A stretch of 64,000 nucleotides of DNA from Megalonaias nervosa. Its lineage: Eukaryota; Mollusca; Bivalvia; Unionida; Unionidae. Below are positions 1 to 11,108 of the stretch, piece after piece. Position numbers and translations under genes: made by a program. The stretch is taken from NCBI GenBank assembly GCA_016617855.1, contig JAECUM010006832.1, positions 1 through 64,000 of the forward strand. Direction: 5' to 3'. The notes under the pieces were generated by a model. That model saw nothing but the letters and a program-made list of their open reading frames with translations. It searched no databases and was not told where the DNA came from. Position 1 is the stretch's first letter. Every line of letters starts with the position of its first letter.

Positions 1-387
1 GAAAATGCAAAATTGTTGGACGAGGACGGTAATGATATTATTGAGTTTATCACCGATATTGATGTGATGCTAGACAAACAATCAAATCCTGCTCGGATAT
101 TGTCCCGAGGCAAACACATAAACACCGATGTTATATATGTTACTCAGCGATATACACAAATACCTAAAGTGATCAGAGATAACTGCAATCTTTTAGTTGT
201 ATTTAGCGGAGTTGATTCCCACACACTAAGAAACATTCATCAGACTTGGTGTTCAAGGGATATGGATATGATTAAATTCAGAAACTTCTCTTCTCGCGCG
301 CAAGCGATTCCTTATGGATTTATCACGATATATTTACATGATCCTCGGTCGCGATATCGTGTAGGACTTGATAAAATTTTTGGCTGA
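1..387 (+). CDS. 3' end of a virus-like DNA-packaging ATPase (A32/FtsK-HerA type), Maverick/Polinton-like; cut by the window edge
   Basis: The frame is open from base 1 and stops at TGA 385-387, so this is a C-terminal fragment of about 128 residues whose start lies outside the window. It contains the stretch VIYVTQRYTQIPKVIRDNCN, which resembles the sensor region (T/SQ-x-Y/F-x-x-IPK-x-IRDN) that follows Walker B in packaging ATPases of Maverick/Polinton elements and related DNA viruses. It is preceded by a RGKH segment that often stands there. The Walker A loop would lie upstream and cannot be seen. No acidic DD/DE Walker B pair is obvious in the visible part, so the copy may be decayed. No second Polinton gene follows: the next 750 bases are non-coding. 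Family assignment is from motif memory, not a search. Confidence 0.6.
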   Translation, partial: ENAKLLDEDGNDIIEFITDIDVMLDKQSNPARILSRGKHINTDVIYVTQRYTQIPKVIRDNCNLLVVFSGVDSHTLRNIHQTWCSRDMDMIKFRNFSSRAQAIPYGFITIYLHDPRSRYRVGLDKIFG

Positions 388-1146
388 GAGACATGTCCCA
401 CATTTCCTACACCGCCTTTTTCATTTGGAATGTAAGAAGGAAAATCTGCATTTGACACAAAAGCCCATTAAAAATAAATCAATATGCTCATTTAATTGAC
501 AAACATTGTTTCCTACGGGTGCGGCCATATATTCGTATGACGAAATCATCCGCCATTAAGGTACTGATTCACCTCTGCGGTTAGCATGAGACGATCATTT
601 CCTACGTGTTGATTCTGAATACCAGCGATTATCTGAAGCAATCATGTCAACAGAAAATGTTATAAGCAACAAGATAAAGTGATATTTGACAGTAAAACGG
701 ATAAAAAATAATTAAAAAATACAAACGATTAGAATGATCAGAAAGTTATTAAAATATAGTCCTTAGCAATGCCTATTAAGTCTTCTTCCAATTTATTCCC
801 ATTTTAGTAGACCAGATCGAGTCCAATCGTTACATTTCAGACATGATCAATTGTTTTAAAAACTAGAATCACTAAACAGTCAACAGGAGCTGCCTTTTGG
901 ATACAATTAAAATCAAAATGATGAAACGTTATATCTGCAAAAGCAAAATACCGAATAGTTTTGATATGCTCTACATGTTACAATCCTCAGTCAGTTATGT
1001 TCTTTTAGAAGCACACATAACACCGTAAACATGTGAATGATGCCAAGTTTTATCTGACTTGATATGAGAACACTTTAAAGCACTTTAAGATGGCCCCTTG
1101 GAGAGAATTACAGCCCTATTAACATCTTGGTGCAGTGAGAGTGAGA
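388..1146. other. intergenic, nothing recognised
   Basis: AT-rich sequence following the ATPase fragment. I see no long open frame, RNA gene or clear repeat on either strand. If the ATPase belongs to a Polinton, this would be decayed element body or flank. Confidence 0.5.
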
Positions 1147-1313
1147 GATATGATGACCGACAGAATACAACATCAAAGTAGCATAAATTTGCAAAATGTG
1201 TACATGTACAAATCTCTTACTTTAATATGTAGATCCGTCACATACAAAATGTGTACATGTACAAATTGATGTAACTTTGGTTTGTATTCTGTCAGCCGCT
1301 ATAGACCATCGTA
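1147..1313. repeat. foldback (inverted-repeat) element, about 165 bp
   Basis: The left arm contains GACAGAATACAA (about 1156) and the right arm its reverse complement TTGTATTCTGTC (about 1280). The pairing continues inward through AACATCAAAG / ACTTTGG and AAATTTG / CAAATT. Both arms carry ACAAAATGTGTACATGTACA-like sequence around the 12-bp palindrome TGTACATGTACA (about 1201 and 1251). The whole can fold into one long imperfect hairpin, as MITE-like foldback elements do. No transposase is present. Confidence 0.55.
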
Positions 1314-1343
1314 GAAAGACGAGATAGTGACCGAGATACCCGA

Positions 1344-1510
1344 TTGCAGAACAGGAAGTCACAGGAAAAGAAGTCACAATTATGTTTTTCACAATTATTG
1401 AAGAGGTGTAGGATAAAAAGTCACCAGATACAAAGTCACATATATTTTAAGGAGTTACAAAAAAGACGTAGTTCAACAAGTCACCAAGTAAGTCACAAAG
1501 TGACTTATGT
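1344..1510. repeat. cluster of six AAGTCAC motifs
   Basis: AAGTCAC occurs near 1355, 1370, 1417, 1431, 1476 and 1489 at irregular spacing. The complementary motif GTGACTTTTTGTC recurs in the duplicated block near 2000 and 2670, so the two blocks may be opposite ends of one old element. The short open frame across this cluster is not a convincing gene. Confidence 0.4.
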
Positions 1511-1604
1511 AATTTTGAGATCTATTTACTACATGAATTAGGACCATGCTTTTTTTGTCCTATTAAGTCTAGTTTTTATACACTTACAAATTTTTATCTC
1601 CTTT

Positions 1605-1865
1605 ATTCTTGTCAAAACGACCCTTTCCTGTATGTACACAATATAATTTGATAAAGAGAGACTAGACATTTCCTTTCAGCATGCATATCCTGTAACCTTG
1701 TTTACACGATGATTAAAGAAACAAACCATGCTGCCAATTGATACATTCTTATCAACAACACCCCTTCCTGTATAACACACCTGCTCTAAGAAGCAAACCA
1801 AACTATCATTTGTGAAACTATTGTCAAAACCACCCCTTCCTGTCTAACACAACTGCTCCAAATTC
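1605..1865. repeat. degenerate tandem repeat, about 76 bp unit, 2-3 copies
   Basis: The motif ACCCCTTCCTGT followed by AACACA.CTGCTC occurs near 1759 and 1833, with a weaker relative (ACCCTTTCCTGT) at about 1619. Each is preceded by a .TTATCAA.AAC.ACC stretch. Confidence 0.45.
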
Positions 1866-1903
1866 TGTGTAATATGGGTGGGTTTTTTCATTATTAATAA
1901 TCT

Positions 1904-2173
1904 TACCAATTTATAGCATTAAAATTTTTCAAGTGTGACATTTTGTCCATGTTGATCATAACAATTAAGATCTGAATTGTGACCTTTTTTTTGTCCTGTG
2001 ACTTTTTGTCATATATGCATATGTCGTTGGTATTCTAAAACAATCACTTCTAACACTCGGTAACCAGTTTAATCTGTACCTTAATGACTGACACTGACAC
2101 TTATCGGCGAAGTGGCGATAACTATGTAAGCACTGTCTACATGAAAGGGCTATATACATAGACGCATCAAATC
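1904..2173 (+). repeat. copy 1 of a 270-bp direct duplication
   Basis: This block, from ACCAATTTATAGCATTAAAA to GACGCATCAAAT, recurs almost unchanged at 2569-2846, about 665 bp downstream. The copies differ by small indels, mainly in the poly-T run before GTCCTGTGAC, and a few substitutions. A (CT)n tract and unrelated sequence separate them. Confidence 0.85.
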
Positions 2174-2192
2174 ACATACCATTTCTTACGGC

Positions 2193-2194
<2 letters not shown>

Positions 2195-2232
<38 letters not shown>
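2195..2232. repeat. (CT)n microsatellite
   Basis: About 19 uninterrupted CT dinucleotides. Confidence 0.95.
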
Positions 2233-2233
<1 letters not shown>

Positions 2234-2568
2234 ACACAGAATGTAGTGCTTTATTTGACAGGTTACTGAAACTAAGCGACCGGTAATTGCTAAAGGTTAC
2301 CATAACTTGAACCTTTACATGTCTGTGTAGGATTTCTCTAAATAAATCTCGATTTTATTCAGGTTAGAAATTCATTGTCCTCTATATTATTTTGCTCGTG
2401 TTAGGGTAAGACTTTTAACTTTCCTTTGCTGTACTTTTTGCCTTATGTACTTCTAAGTTAGGACCAACAAAACCCGACGGTTCGAATGTATACGTGAAAT
2501 GTAGTACACACATGCAGTTCAGTACAGTACATGAAATGTAGTACACACATGCGATTCAGTATATATAT

Positions 2569-2846
2569 ACCAATTTATAGCATTAAAATTTTTCAAGTGT
2601 GACATTTTGAAAATGTTGAAACTAAAAATTAAGATCTGAATTGTGACCTTTTTTTTTTTTCTTTGTCCTGTGACATTTTGTCATATATGCATGACATTGG
2701 TATTCCAAAACAATCACTTCTAACGCTCGGTAACCAGGTTTAATCTGTACCTTAATGACTGACACTGACACCTATCGGCAAAGAGGCGATAACTATGTAA
2801 GCACTGTCTACATGAAAGGGCTATATACATAGACGCATCAAATAAC
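2569..2846 (+). repeat. copy 2 of the 270-bp direct duplication
   Basis: Second copy of the 1904-2173 block, with a longer poly-T stretch and an altered segment after GACATTTTG. The two copies may be remnants of a tandem array with a unit of about 665 bp, or two insertions of one element. Confidence 0.85.
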
Positions 2847-4090
2847 GATATGTTGGAAAGTCCAATTTTCATCTTGCAATACAAGTGCCGATTTTGTCTC
2901 CTTCCTTTTTATCATAAAAAAACTTGATTGTGCCATTGCGCATTATGTCAAAGTACAGTTTAAACCCTAACTCTGTATATTCAATGTGGCAATGCTCATA
3001 GGAGTTCTTTATGCAGGCAGGCGATTTTTACAACTAAAGAAATTAAAGAGGTTAGAAGAACGACGTGTCTAGCCTTTTTCGGCCTCAGTTTACCATCTTT
3101 CAATCGATTCTATTATTGTCCATGAAATACAGCGGGGGACATCAATAAGTGGTTTCAATGTCATACCCCCGCCTCATGCCCCGGCCCCAAGGAGCAGGAA
3201 GAGACCTGGTGGACTGTGCTAGCTACACGCATACACAAAATTGGCTTTCTTATGCTGATCAAGTGTATATATGGTTTTATGATGGGTCTCTTAATTATTT
3301 AATAGTTATGACCACAGGGCTTGTCCCCAGGGATAGGAAGACACCTTGTGCATAAGCATGACTCTGGTACAATAGAAAAAAAAACAAAAAAAAACATGTG
3401 ATATGCTTACTTAGACAAGAAAGAAAGATAACACCATACGTCGAATAAATTTACTATAAACAGCTGTACACACTATCTGCAGCCGTTAATCACAACTAAC
3501 CCTATCCCATGAATGAGGGAATCCACATTGATGGAAATCTCGTTCCCCACTCCCTCAACATAAAGTATTACAAATTTCAAATAATCGTTTCAGAGTTATG
3601 GAATTGGAAATAAACAAAAGCCAAAAAAAGTTACAATTGTTCTTACGCCGCACAAGATGGGGACGCAGCACAAGATGGGGGCGACGCTGACAATGATTAC
3701 TATGTTTTGTCTCGTATTTTTCTCCGAAAAGAAGAATCAATGGAATGTTCTCTTGCTTAATTATAGCAGTTAGTTGACATTCGGGTGAGAATCAAGCTTA
3801 TGTTCATTTATTATTACACTTTCAACTAAATCACGTATGCAGTAACAAATACACACTTGAATAATTTCCAAGAAGCAGCTTCGTAACAATTTTTTTATCA
3901 AGACAGTCGCTGCTAACCTAACCATCATGTTGGATTTGTCGGAATAGATCAACCCAGAACTGTACTGCACCGCTTCCTGTGCACGCTCCTCCAGAGTTCA
4001 GCACGCTGATTCAGTCTGTTGTTTCCACATTCAAAATCTGTATCACTAGCATGATCATCTTGACGACTTCTCCTGACAAAAGCTTCCCTT
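2847..4090. other. intergenic, no gene recognised
   Basis: Near 3650-3690 the phrase GCACAAGATGGGG is duplicated 20 bp apart. Near 3170-3330 two similar GGAAGA-containing phrases occur. No convincing coding exon or RNA gene is visible. Confidence 0.4.
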
Positions 4091-4206
4091 ATGTATGACT
4101 CTATTCTGCTCTACAATACGGATGCGCACTATTCGAGGATAACCATGTTGTAATTTCCCGCCATTGAGAACTATATTCGAAACTACTTTTGTTTACATGG
4201 CACAAT

Positions 4207-4288
4207 ATGGCGACGGAAGGAGACAAAGTCATAATCGGAATATTGTCGACCTTTTCTGTTGCAACATTGGTGGTGCATTTCGCCAGAG
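4207..4288 (+). CDS. candidate first coding exon of an unidentified plus-strand gene
   Basis: The ATG at 4207 lies in AATATGGCGACGG, which resembles the YY1-type start-site motif AANATGGCGNC found at many animal 5' ends. It opens a 27-codon frame, MATEGDKVIIGILSTFSVAT followed by a hydrophobic run and HFAR, ending at a good donor (AGAG|GTAAAC, GT at 4289). The product would begin with a membrane segment or signal anchor at about residues 8-24. An earlier ATG at 4197 opens a second frame that is also clear up to the same donor (MAQYGDGRRQ...), so the true frame is uncertain. I found no downstream exon and do not recognise the family. Confidence 0.35.
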
Positions 4289-5400
4289 GTAAACCATCAG
4301 CTTAATCTCGACTTGACGGAAATGTCCGATCGGTGTTCGATTGTTAACGGTTATTTTGAAATAATAAGCAATACTACGCGTTATTGCTCCACCAATAACC
4401 TGAAACCAAACGATTCGTCACAAACATCTATCAACACATCCATTAATGAATATTCCGTATGGTTTGGGTTTATTATTTGAAACTCTTGGCCACTTGCATC
4501 TGGGTCCATGACTAAAGTCGGTAGCTTATTTGCATTTTTATGCATCAAGGATCAAGAATTTGCAACAGAATTCGGATAAATCTGACACATTCACGATCAA
4601 CAACAAGCGCTTAACTGAAACAATTTGTATACATCTATTTGTATTTACGCCCCCACCCCCACCCCTGAAAAGACATTTCTAATCGTGTCGGAAGACGTGC
4701 CACCATCTCACTGATATTTGATTTAATATGATATGATTTAAATTTATATGAAACAAATTAATTTAATTAGCAACAATTTATAATTCACCATATACCGACA
4801 GGAGATATAATAAAGGAAAAGTGAAACAAAAACATGAATAAGCTTTATTGACAATGGGTCAGAAGAACATAAAAGCGTACAGAGATATTTCAGTTGTAAG
4901 CTGTTATTTGCTCATAATATTAACTATGACTATGGAGAAGGTACTGTTGAACACTGAAGTACATTGCCAGCTGATGAAAGGAATTTTATGGTACAGGAAA
5001 GAACCAACAGGCTGAACATGTTCATTTCTTCGAGATTATTGTGGTCTAACATGGTGAAGGTATTCAAGGTTAAATCAAAATATTAGGTCACAAGCACACA
5101 AAGAACGTCCATTAAACAGTCTGTTTTGACAGTATCTGATACTGCTAAATAGCTATTAATTTTAGCTGAGCAAGGTGAAATTCTGTTAATGGTGACATCA
5201 TCTTTTTAATAACCAGTGAAATGGTTATGAAAATTTAGCAGTATCGTTGGGGGTTGGGTACAAAAAAAAACTATATAATTGTGCTGACTACCAATTCCGC
5301 AATATGAATCAAGAAGACGTTTACAAATTTTGACCTGAAACTATCTGATCCAAGACTTAAACAATTTGTCCTATTTTATAATAAATCTCAATGCTCTTTC

Positions 5401-5403
<3 letters not shown>
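4289..5403. other. AT-rich stretch, possibly first intron of the 4207 candidate
   Basis: No coding exon or element recognised. A short C-rich tract (CCCCCACCCCCACCCC) lies near 4652. Confidence 0.35.
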
Positions 5404-5469
<66 letters not shown>

Positions 5470-5535
5470 CTATATATATATAACTATATATATGTATGTA
5501 ATGTATGTATGTATGTATGTATGTATGTATGTATA
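5404..5535. repeat. (AT)n followed by (TATG)n microsatellite
   Basis: About 60 bp of pure AT, then interrupted AT, then about ten TATG units. Confidence 0.95.
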
Positions 5536-6245
5536 CTTTTCTCTGTAATTCTGAAAACTGAGTAACTTGGTCTAACTTAGGAGTCTGATATAGTCAGTCT
5601 TATATTTGAGTTTCATCCATTTTCCATCCTAATCATAATGGTTATTTTGTAATTGTATCCAATGAATGCGATGTTTAATTCCATTTACATATTTAATATC
5701 TTCAAGAAGGCTGGTATTGAATTTTTACAAACCCTTACCTGGCATATAAAATCATTTGAGCATAAATTTAATATCAAAAGCAACTCAGAGCTATAACTTT
5801 ATTATTTTTTCTTGAATATATATTTTCCAAACTGGGAATTGGTTATCCAAATGGGTCGACATGAACAAAGGTATGTTTCTTACTCACTAAAACATTGCTA
5901 GCATTAGGTACATTTATATTTCTCTAATAATAGTCTCATTAGGGATCTTAAACCAAACTAAAACTGCCACAAATGATAATTTCATCATTCTTCTACTTAC
6001 TTATAATATCATTAATATTGCTGTAAAAATATGAACAATTAGTATTTGGCCCATGAATATCAAATTGAGAGAAATACTTTTCATCTTTTTTTTACAGAGC
6101 AAACAAATTACTAGGAGCCTTTGACTTCCTTTACATCATATTTAACACTGTTATTAACTAAAATGAAAACTCATCTTGAATTGGACGTATATGATCTAAA
6201 ACATATTCAAAGCAACATCGAACTGATCGATGATATTTAAGTGAA

Positions 6246-6247
<2 letters not shown>
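5536..6247. other. AT-rich, nothing recognised
   Basis: No long frame, repeat or RNA gene seen. Confidence 0.5.

Positions 6248-6283
<36 letters not shown>
6248..6283. repeat. (AT)n microsatellite
   Basis: About 18 AT units. Confidence 0.95.
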
Positions 6284-6286
<3 letters not shown>

Positions 6287-6412
6287 GGGATAATAAAACA
6301 ACATAAACGCCAATAATTCTGTCCAACTAGTAAGAAACGGATGGCCTCTTTATGTTTTAAAATAACAATTACGTCATTAGGTAACGTCATAAATGATATG
6401 CATCATCATAAC

Positions 6413-6415
<3 letters not shown>

Positions 6416-6498
<83 letters not shown>
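6416..6498. repeat. (AT)n microsatellite
   Basis: About 41 AT units. Confidence 0.95.
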
Positions 6499-6501
<3 letters not shown>

Positions 6502-6548
6502 ACGTAGAACTTTAACTTTAAACATTAAAGCCTCCTTAATTGATTTGG

Positions 6549-6675
6549 CGATCGTTAACTAGGGAATGACCTCCCACGGTGTTATTGCCCAGTGTGGACG
6601 GATAGATGGATCGTTAACTAGGGAATGACCTCCCACGGTGTTATTGCCCAGTGTGGATAGATGGAACGTTAACAG
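6549..6675. repeat. tandem duplication, 59-bp unit, two copies plus a partial third
   Basis: The unit beginning GATCGTTAACTAGGGAATGA starts near 6550 and again near 6609 with essentially no changes. A third, shortened start (GAACGTTAAC) follows at about 6664. The near identity implies a recent duplication. Confidence 0.8.
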
Positions 6676-6724
6676 ATAGCTGAGCAAGACTATTGAAAGA
6701 AATAAACAACAACGAGCCCCCTTT

Positions 6725-6860
6725 ACCAATAAATAAAATAAATTTAATCAATTAATACATAATTAAAATTTCACTTCAATCCAACAGATTTACTAAAAAT
6801 AAATTTAATCAATTAGTACATTAACCAAACAAATTTCACTTTCTAATGCACGAATTTACT
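6725..6860. repeat. degenerate direct repeat, about 68-bp unit, two copies
   Basis: AATAAATTTAATCAATTA.TACAT followed by AAATTTCACTT occurs near 6738 and again near 6798. Confidence 0.5.
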
Positions 6861-7157
6861 TTGATAGAATTTAGTCGCAGTGTACAATTTACATCATGTT
6901 ACGAGTGGTGAATTTGAGAATACAGTTCCACGCTTGACTGCATCACCTGACGTCTCTCTCCTATTGCATCTCCACCTCTAACGTGTCCGCTTTGGTCCCC
7001 TTCTGACCCTGATTATTCCGACCTCTCTTGGATGTGGATTTCCCTCTGTCTCAACGGGTTTTCCTTTTCTCTCCTTTCTTTTCCTTTCTTCGGGGTATAA
7101 AGCTGCTTCCTTAAATAGAGAGTATTACGAGAGCTAGTTATGTTTTCACCACTGATC

Positions 7158-7163
<6 letters not shown>

Positions 7164-7235
<72 letters not shown>
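7164..7235. repeat. (AT)n microsatellite
   Basis: About 36 AT units. Confidence 0.95.
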
Positions 7236-7239
<4 letters not shown>

Positions 7240-8544
7240 CTCTTTGTTCGTATTCAGATTAGCGATTCACACTGCATAAATTCTGACATAATGTGATCTT
7301 AACAAATAACGGTCCTTACAAATTTCTGTATTTCGGTAAGGTACACCGTTATATTAGTACAAATGACCTTAGCTCGAAGTTCATTGCCCTCGCCGCCCGG
7401 CAATTGATTAGAAATTACCACATGTTCTCTACAGACAAATGCGGCCGTATATACCAGCATATATTACTGCACGTCTTATTTACATCTGACTAGTCAATTC
7501 TGTCCAATAAGATAAATGTTCAATTACTTATGGCATAATATCCACTAAATCTAGCTACAGTAACCAATAACCTGCAAGATCATTTAAGCATTGCGAAATC
7601 ATATATAAATATACAATTGTCATTAACTCACGACAACAATATCATCCTACACAGGAAATCAATTTATGTAGCCATAAAAAATATGACACATCTGCATATT
7701 AAGGTTAAGTCATAAATCTCTATGAAATACTGCATATTTGAATATCCTTTGGGTTTCATCATAAATCCCTATGAAAATACTGCACATTGAATATCTGATT
7801 ACATGCAATCCGTCTATTCTATCAATGAACTAACTGTAAAATTAAGAAATAAATTGCATACAGCTCTCATCAAAAGTTATCTATGAACTTGAATAATCGA
7901 GACATAGCATGAATCATAAGCATATCAAACACATTTGCATAAAACAAACAAATGAAAATAGAATATTATATTGAAACTAAAATTGCGTACCTTAATGCTG
8001 TTCTTTCTTTCTCCCCACACAATCGTGTGTCCTAGCACTATAGCCAGTCGTTTTTTCCTTCCAAGACAGCTATCTGACCTTTCTTCGTTAACGAGGGAAA
8101 CACAATTCTATTGTACCCACGGAGTCAATCTGACTTCTCCCAAGCAAGATTCTCGACTAAAGAAATTTGACTAAAGTTGCTCCTATAAATTCTAAGTCTC
8201 CCAAAGTGTACGCCTTAATTCTTTACTGACCAATCGGAAGTAACTGTTCCTAAAATTCTGCCCAAATAATCACGTCTTTCATCAGATTTCACCAGCCTAA
8301 AATATGCTGCAATTAGCTTTCCTTTGAAGATCAATTATTTGACATAAAGTCCTCTCCCGACTGATACGGTTGTAACTCTATGTACGCTGTGTCACTATAC
8401 CGTTACGATGACTCGGTCAAATCCTACTGAAGCTTAACGTAGACCCTTTTATGTTTCAGGGATGAAATAAAAGAAATATCAGTGAACTTCAAGACCTTTT
8501 GGCTCGACTAAGCTAACTTGAATGCACAATTTATTCACATTAAG
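7236..8544. other. AT-rich intergenic; one short degenerate repeat
   Basis: At 7700-7800 the phrase TCATAAATC.CTATGAAA(A)TACTGCA.ATT.GAATATC occurs twice, about 55 bp apart. No convincing gene is visible. Confidence 0.4.
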
Positions 8545-8574
8545 TTTCAATAAGTCTTCAAAATTCGCCACATT

Positions 8575-8577
<3 letters not shown>

Positions 8578-8617
<40 letters not shown>

Positions 8618-8621
8618 TATA

Positions 8622-8683
<62 letters not shown>
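8578..8683. repeat. (AT)n microsatellite, interrupted
   Basis: About 106 bp of AT dinucleotides with TAGTATATAGTATA interruptions. The spurious Tyr-Ile repeat frame here is only the microsatellite. Confidence 0.95.
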
Positions 8684-8685
<2 letters not shown>

Positions 8686-8750
8686 CAGGATGTAAAAGAT
8701 ACACGAGTCTCTAATGAAACCTGAATCAGTAAAATAATTAACCGAAGAGT
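8684..8750 (-). mobile_element. short fragment matching the 3' flank of the Penelope relic at 53.6 kb
   Basis: Read on the minus strand, TTATTTTACTGATTCAGG and TTTCATTAGAGACTC.TGTAT followed by ATCCTGTCA match 53615-53675 almost base for base. The shared block is about 60 bp and ends in the AT microsatellite. It is probably a 3'-end fragment of the same retroelement family. Confidence 0.5.
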
Positions 8751-9263
8751 ATTATTCACACTATTGGAACAAAATTAAATGTAAAATAAAATGTATTCGA
8801 TATTATTGCTTGTGAAAAAAGACAAAATTTGTTACAATGTTTGCTTTAATCATTTCCTGAATCATATCACGTCTTTTCTAATTGTCTTGCAGAACATTTC
8901 TTTAATACTTTTAAACTTTAACGATACACTTTACAATAAATTTAAACTCCTAACCACTCACGGCCATGCTCTTACAAAAATGTCAACAGTTAAATGTATT
9001 TAGGTCAAAATTAAAATCCGATTGGTCAGATGATGAAGATATGAGGAGGCATTAGAGATTTTTGTGTACTCGAATAAAACTTTTGTTTTTGGCGTAAATT
9101 TAGAAATTGTTCCTTGCATTTAAAAATTAGCTTATTAATATCTGCACAGTATATAGCGCTCCTCTGTGTACAAACTGTATTGAATGTATGAAAAGAAAAC
9201 TAGTTATTGGTTATAATAATAGTCTTAATTTTTTTTAAGCCTTCCAAGACGGAACATTGCCTT

Positions 9264-9545
9264 TAACATATTTGTTGTTGTTGCTGTTGTTGTTATAGGG
9301 TTTAACGCCATTTTCAGCACAAGATAGGCTATACATGGCAGCTAGTATAAATGGTGGAGGAAGAACCCAGGAAAACCCCGGAAAGAACCACCGACCCACG
9401 AGAAGCTACCGGCAAGCTTTCACACATATCCACATTGGCCAAGCCCGAGACTCTAACCCACGCAGACGGAGGTGAGATGGCAGTGATCCTTGACGGTGAG
9501 CGCTTTAAACCACTCGGCCACTCAGGGCCCCTCTAACATGTTTGT
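9264..9545 (-). mobile_element. tRNA-derived SINE, family A, copy 1 (full length)
   Basis: On the minus strand this starts GGGGCCCTGAGTGGCCGAGT, a tRNA Ser/Leu-like A box, has a B-box-like GGGTTAGAGTC, and then a tRNA-unrelated body that ends AAAATGGCGTTAAACCC(TA)(ACA)n. Flanking direct repeats TAACATATTTGT (9264) and TAACATGTTTGT (9534) are a 12-bp target-site duplication with one mismatch. The open frame MVEEEPRKTPERTT across it is SINE sequence, not a gene. Confidence 0.9.
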
Positions 9546-10560
9546 AAACTATAACGTATTTAGTTTTGAAGAAGCAACGATAAAGCATGTGTTTTCAATG
9601 ATGAAAAAATATTTAATACTAAGAATTGTACCTTGAAATCTCTTGTGGAACTTTGACGTTCGTTTAAATCCTCGTATTATAGAGAGATGGAACAAATTAA
9701 TCTTTAAATGTCTGACGTAATTTCGTTTTTAACAATGTTGGACACAGTCTGTATATTTTAATTTAGATGTATGGACTATGCAGTCTCAAATAACGAATTT
9801 TTATCTTATCTTAATATCTGGTGGATCCGACAAGACAGCACTGAAGGAGAAGAGTTCCCAAGTGGAAAAAGGCAATAGTAGATATTGCACAACGTAACGT
9901 GACATCAAATAATGTCAGCACGTGACAATATTTTCCGCTGGAACAACGTGTAATGATCGAAGCCAGGTACAGTATTCCGGAGTCAAGGGAATGAGTACTG
10001 CCCTAAAATAAATTTCTACAATTAGCCAATCGGAACACTAAACTATAAATCGCTACTCCTCTAAACTTGAAGGATTGCCATGAAACCTACATACACATTC
10101 ATCCTTAGGCCTATCTAGTCCTAAATTAATATGGTGCTGCTCCGACATCCAATATAGCCGCCATAACGGCCAGCTTGAGAAACTTTTTTAGTGATTCTCC
10201 TGTTGAAACGAAACACATCTGCAAAAATAACGTAATAAAAATCCAGACGTCGCTCCCTTTGTCTAGCGTCCTAGGGCAGTTGCCCGTCCCAACCCCTCGC
10301 GCCGCCGCTGGATACAGTAGGGAGCTCGGTAAGGAGGCAGGATAGCGTTAAATGACAAATGCCTCAACGTCTGTATATCTGATGCACTGTTGTGTCATGA
10401 AAGTCGAAAGGACGCATAACTGAGGAGCTTGGAAAGAGCGAGGAGGAAGAGTAAATGGAAAGAGCGTGGGAGAAGAGTAAAATGACAATGGCCTCCAATC
10501 CCACACCCTGTCAGAGGGAGGGTGCTTTCTAGATGGAGAGGCAACGTTATGGCACCCATT

Positions 10561-10561
<1 letters not shown>
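9546..10561. other. intergenic; GC-richer patch at about 10120-10330
   Basis: No gene recognised. The patch includes AACCCCTCGCGCCGCCGCTGG, typical of old interspersed repeats but not assignable here. Confidence 0.35.

Positions 10562-10603
<42 letters not shown>
10562..10603. repeat. (CA)n microsatellite
   Basis: About 21 CA units. The Cys-Val repeat frames on the minus strand are artefacts of it. Confidence 0.95.
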
Positions 10604-10605
<2 letters not shown>

Positions 10606-11080
10606 GCTCTCTGACCCTATTTCTTTACATTTTATTTAGCTTCAAGTGTATGCGTATTATGATTTAATAATCAAATATTTGATTCAGAATTATTGACGCC
10701 TTATGCACGATGCGTGCACCTACTCAGATATATGGCTTTCAAGTCTCACGCTTGGCAGGGATTCAGAACATTTCATTTTGTATCTACATGTATCGATTTT
10801 AAATTTAAGATCGGAATCTACATGGCCAAATGTATGCGTATGTTAAGTAATGCAATCCGCAACCGATATGAAAGAGATGCAAGGAAACTAACAACCACTA
10901 CAACCGACAAACAACGACATGTGTAAGTATTTAAAGGAAAAGAAAGTCACGGAGTTATTGTTACTAGGGGAAACAAGAAGCTAAAGGAAAATAATAAGGC
11001 GATGATGACGATTACGATGACGGCTTTAACTTTAACGATATTAAATGAAGTCTTCTGAACCGGGATATTCAGGGTTATTC

Positions 11081-11108
11081 GTGTGTGTGTGTGTGTGTGT
11101 GTGTGTGT
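11081..11108. repeat. (GT)n microsatellite
   Basis: About 14 GT units. Confidence 0.95.

Noticed and set aside
9351..9536. MVEEEP...-type proteins here and at 31272, 36281, 37671, 56168 and 57710.
   Set aside because: All are translations of the family A SINE body and share its tRNA-like boxes and target-site duplications.
10348..10601. Cys-Val and Tyr-Ile repeat proteins here and at 8547, 32059, 32106, 44461 and 47872-48147.
   Set aside because: They are translations of (CA)n and (AT)n microsatellites.
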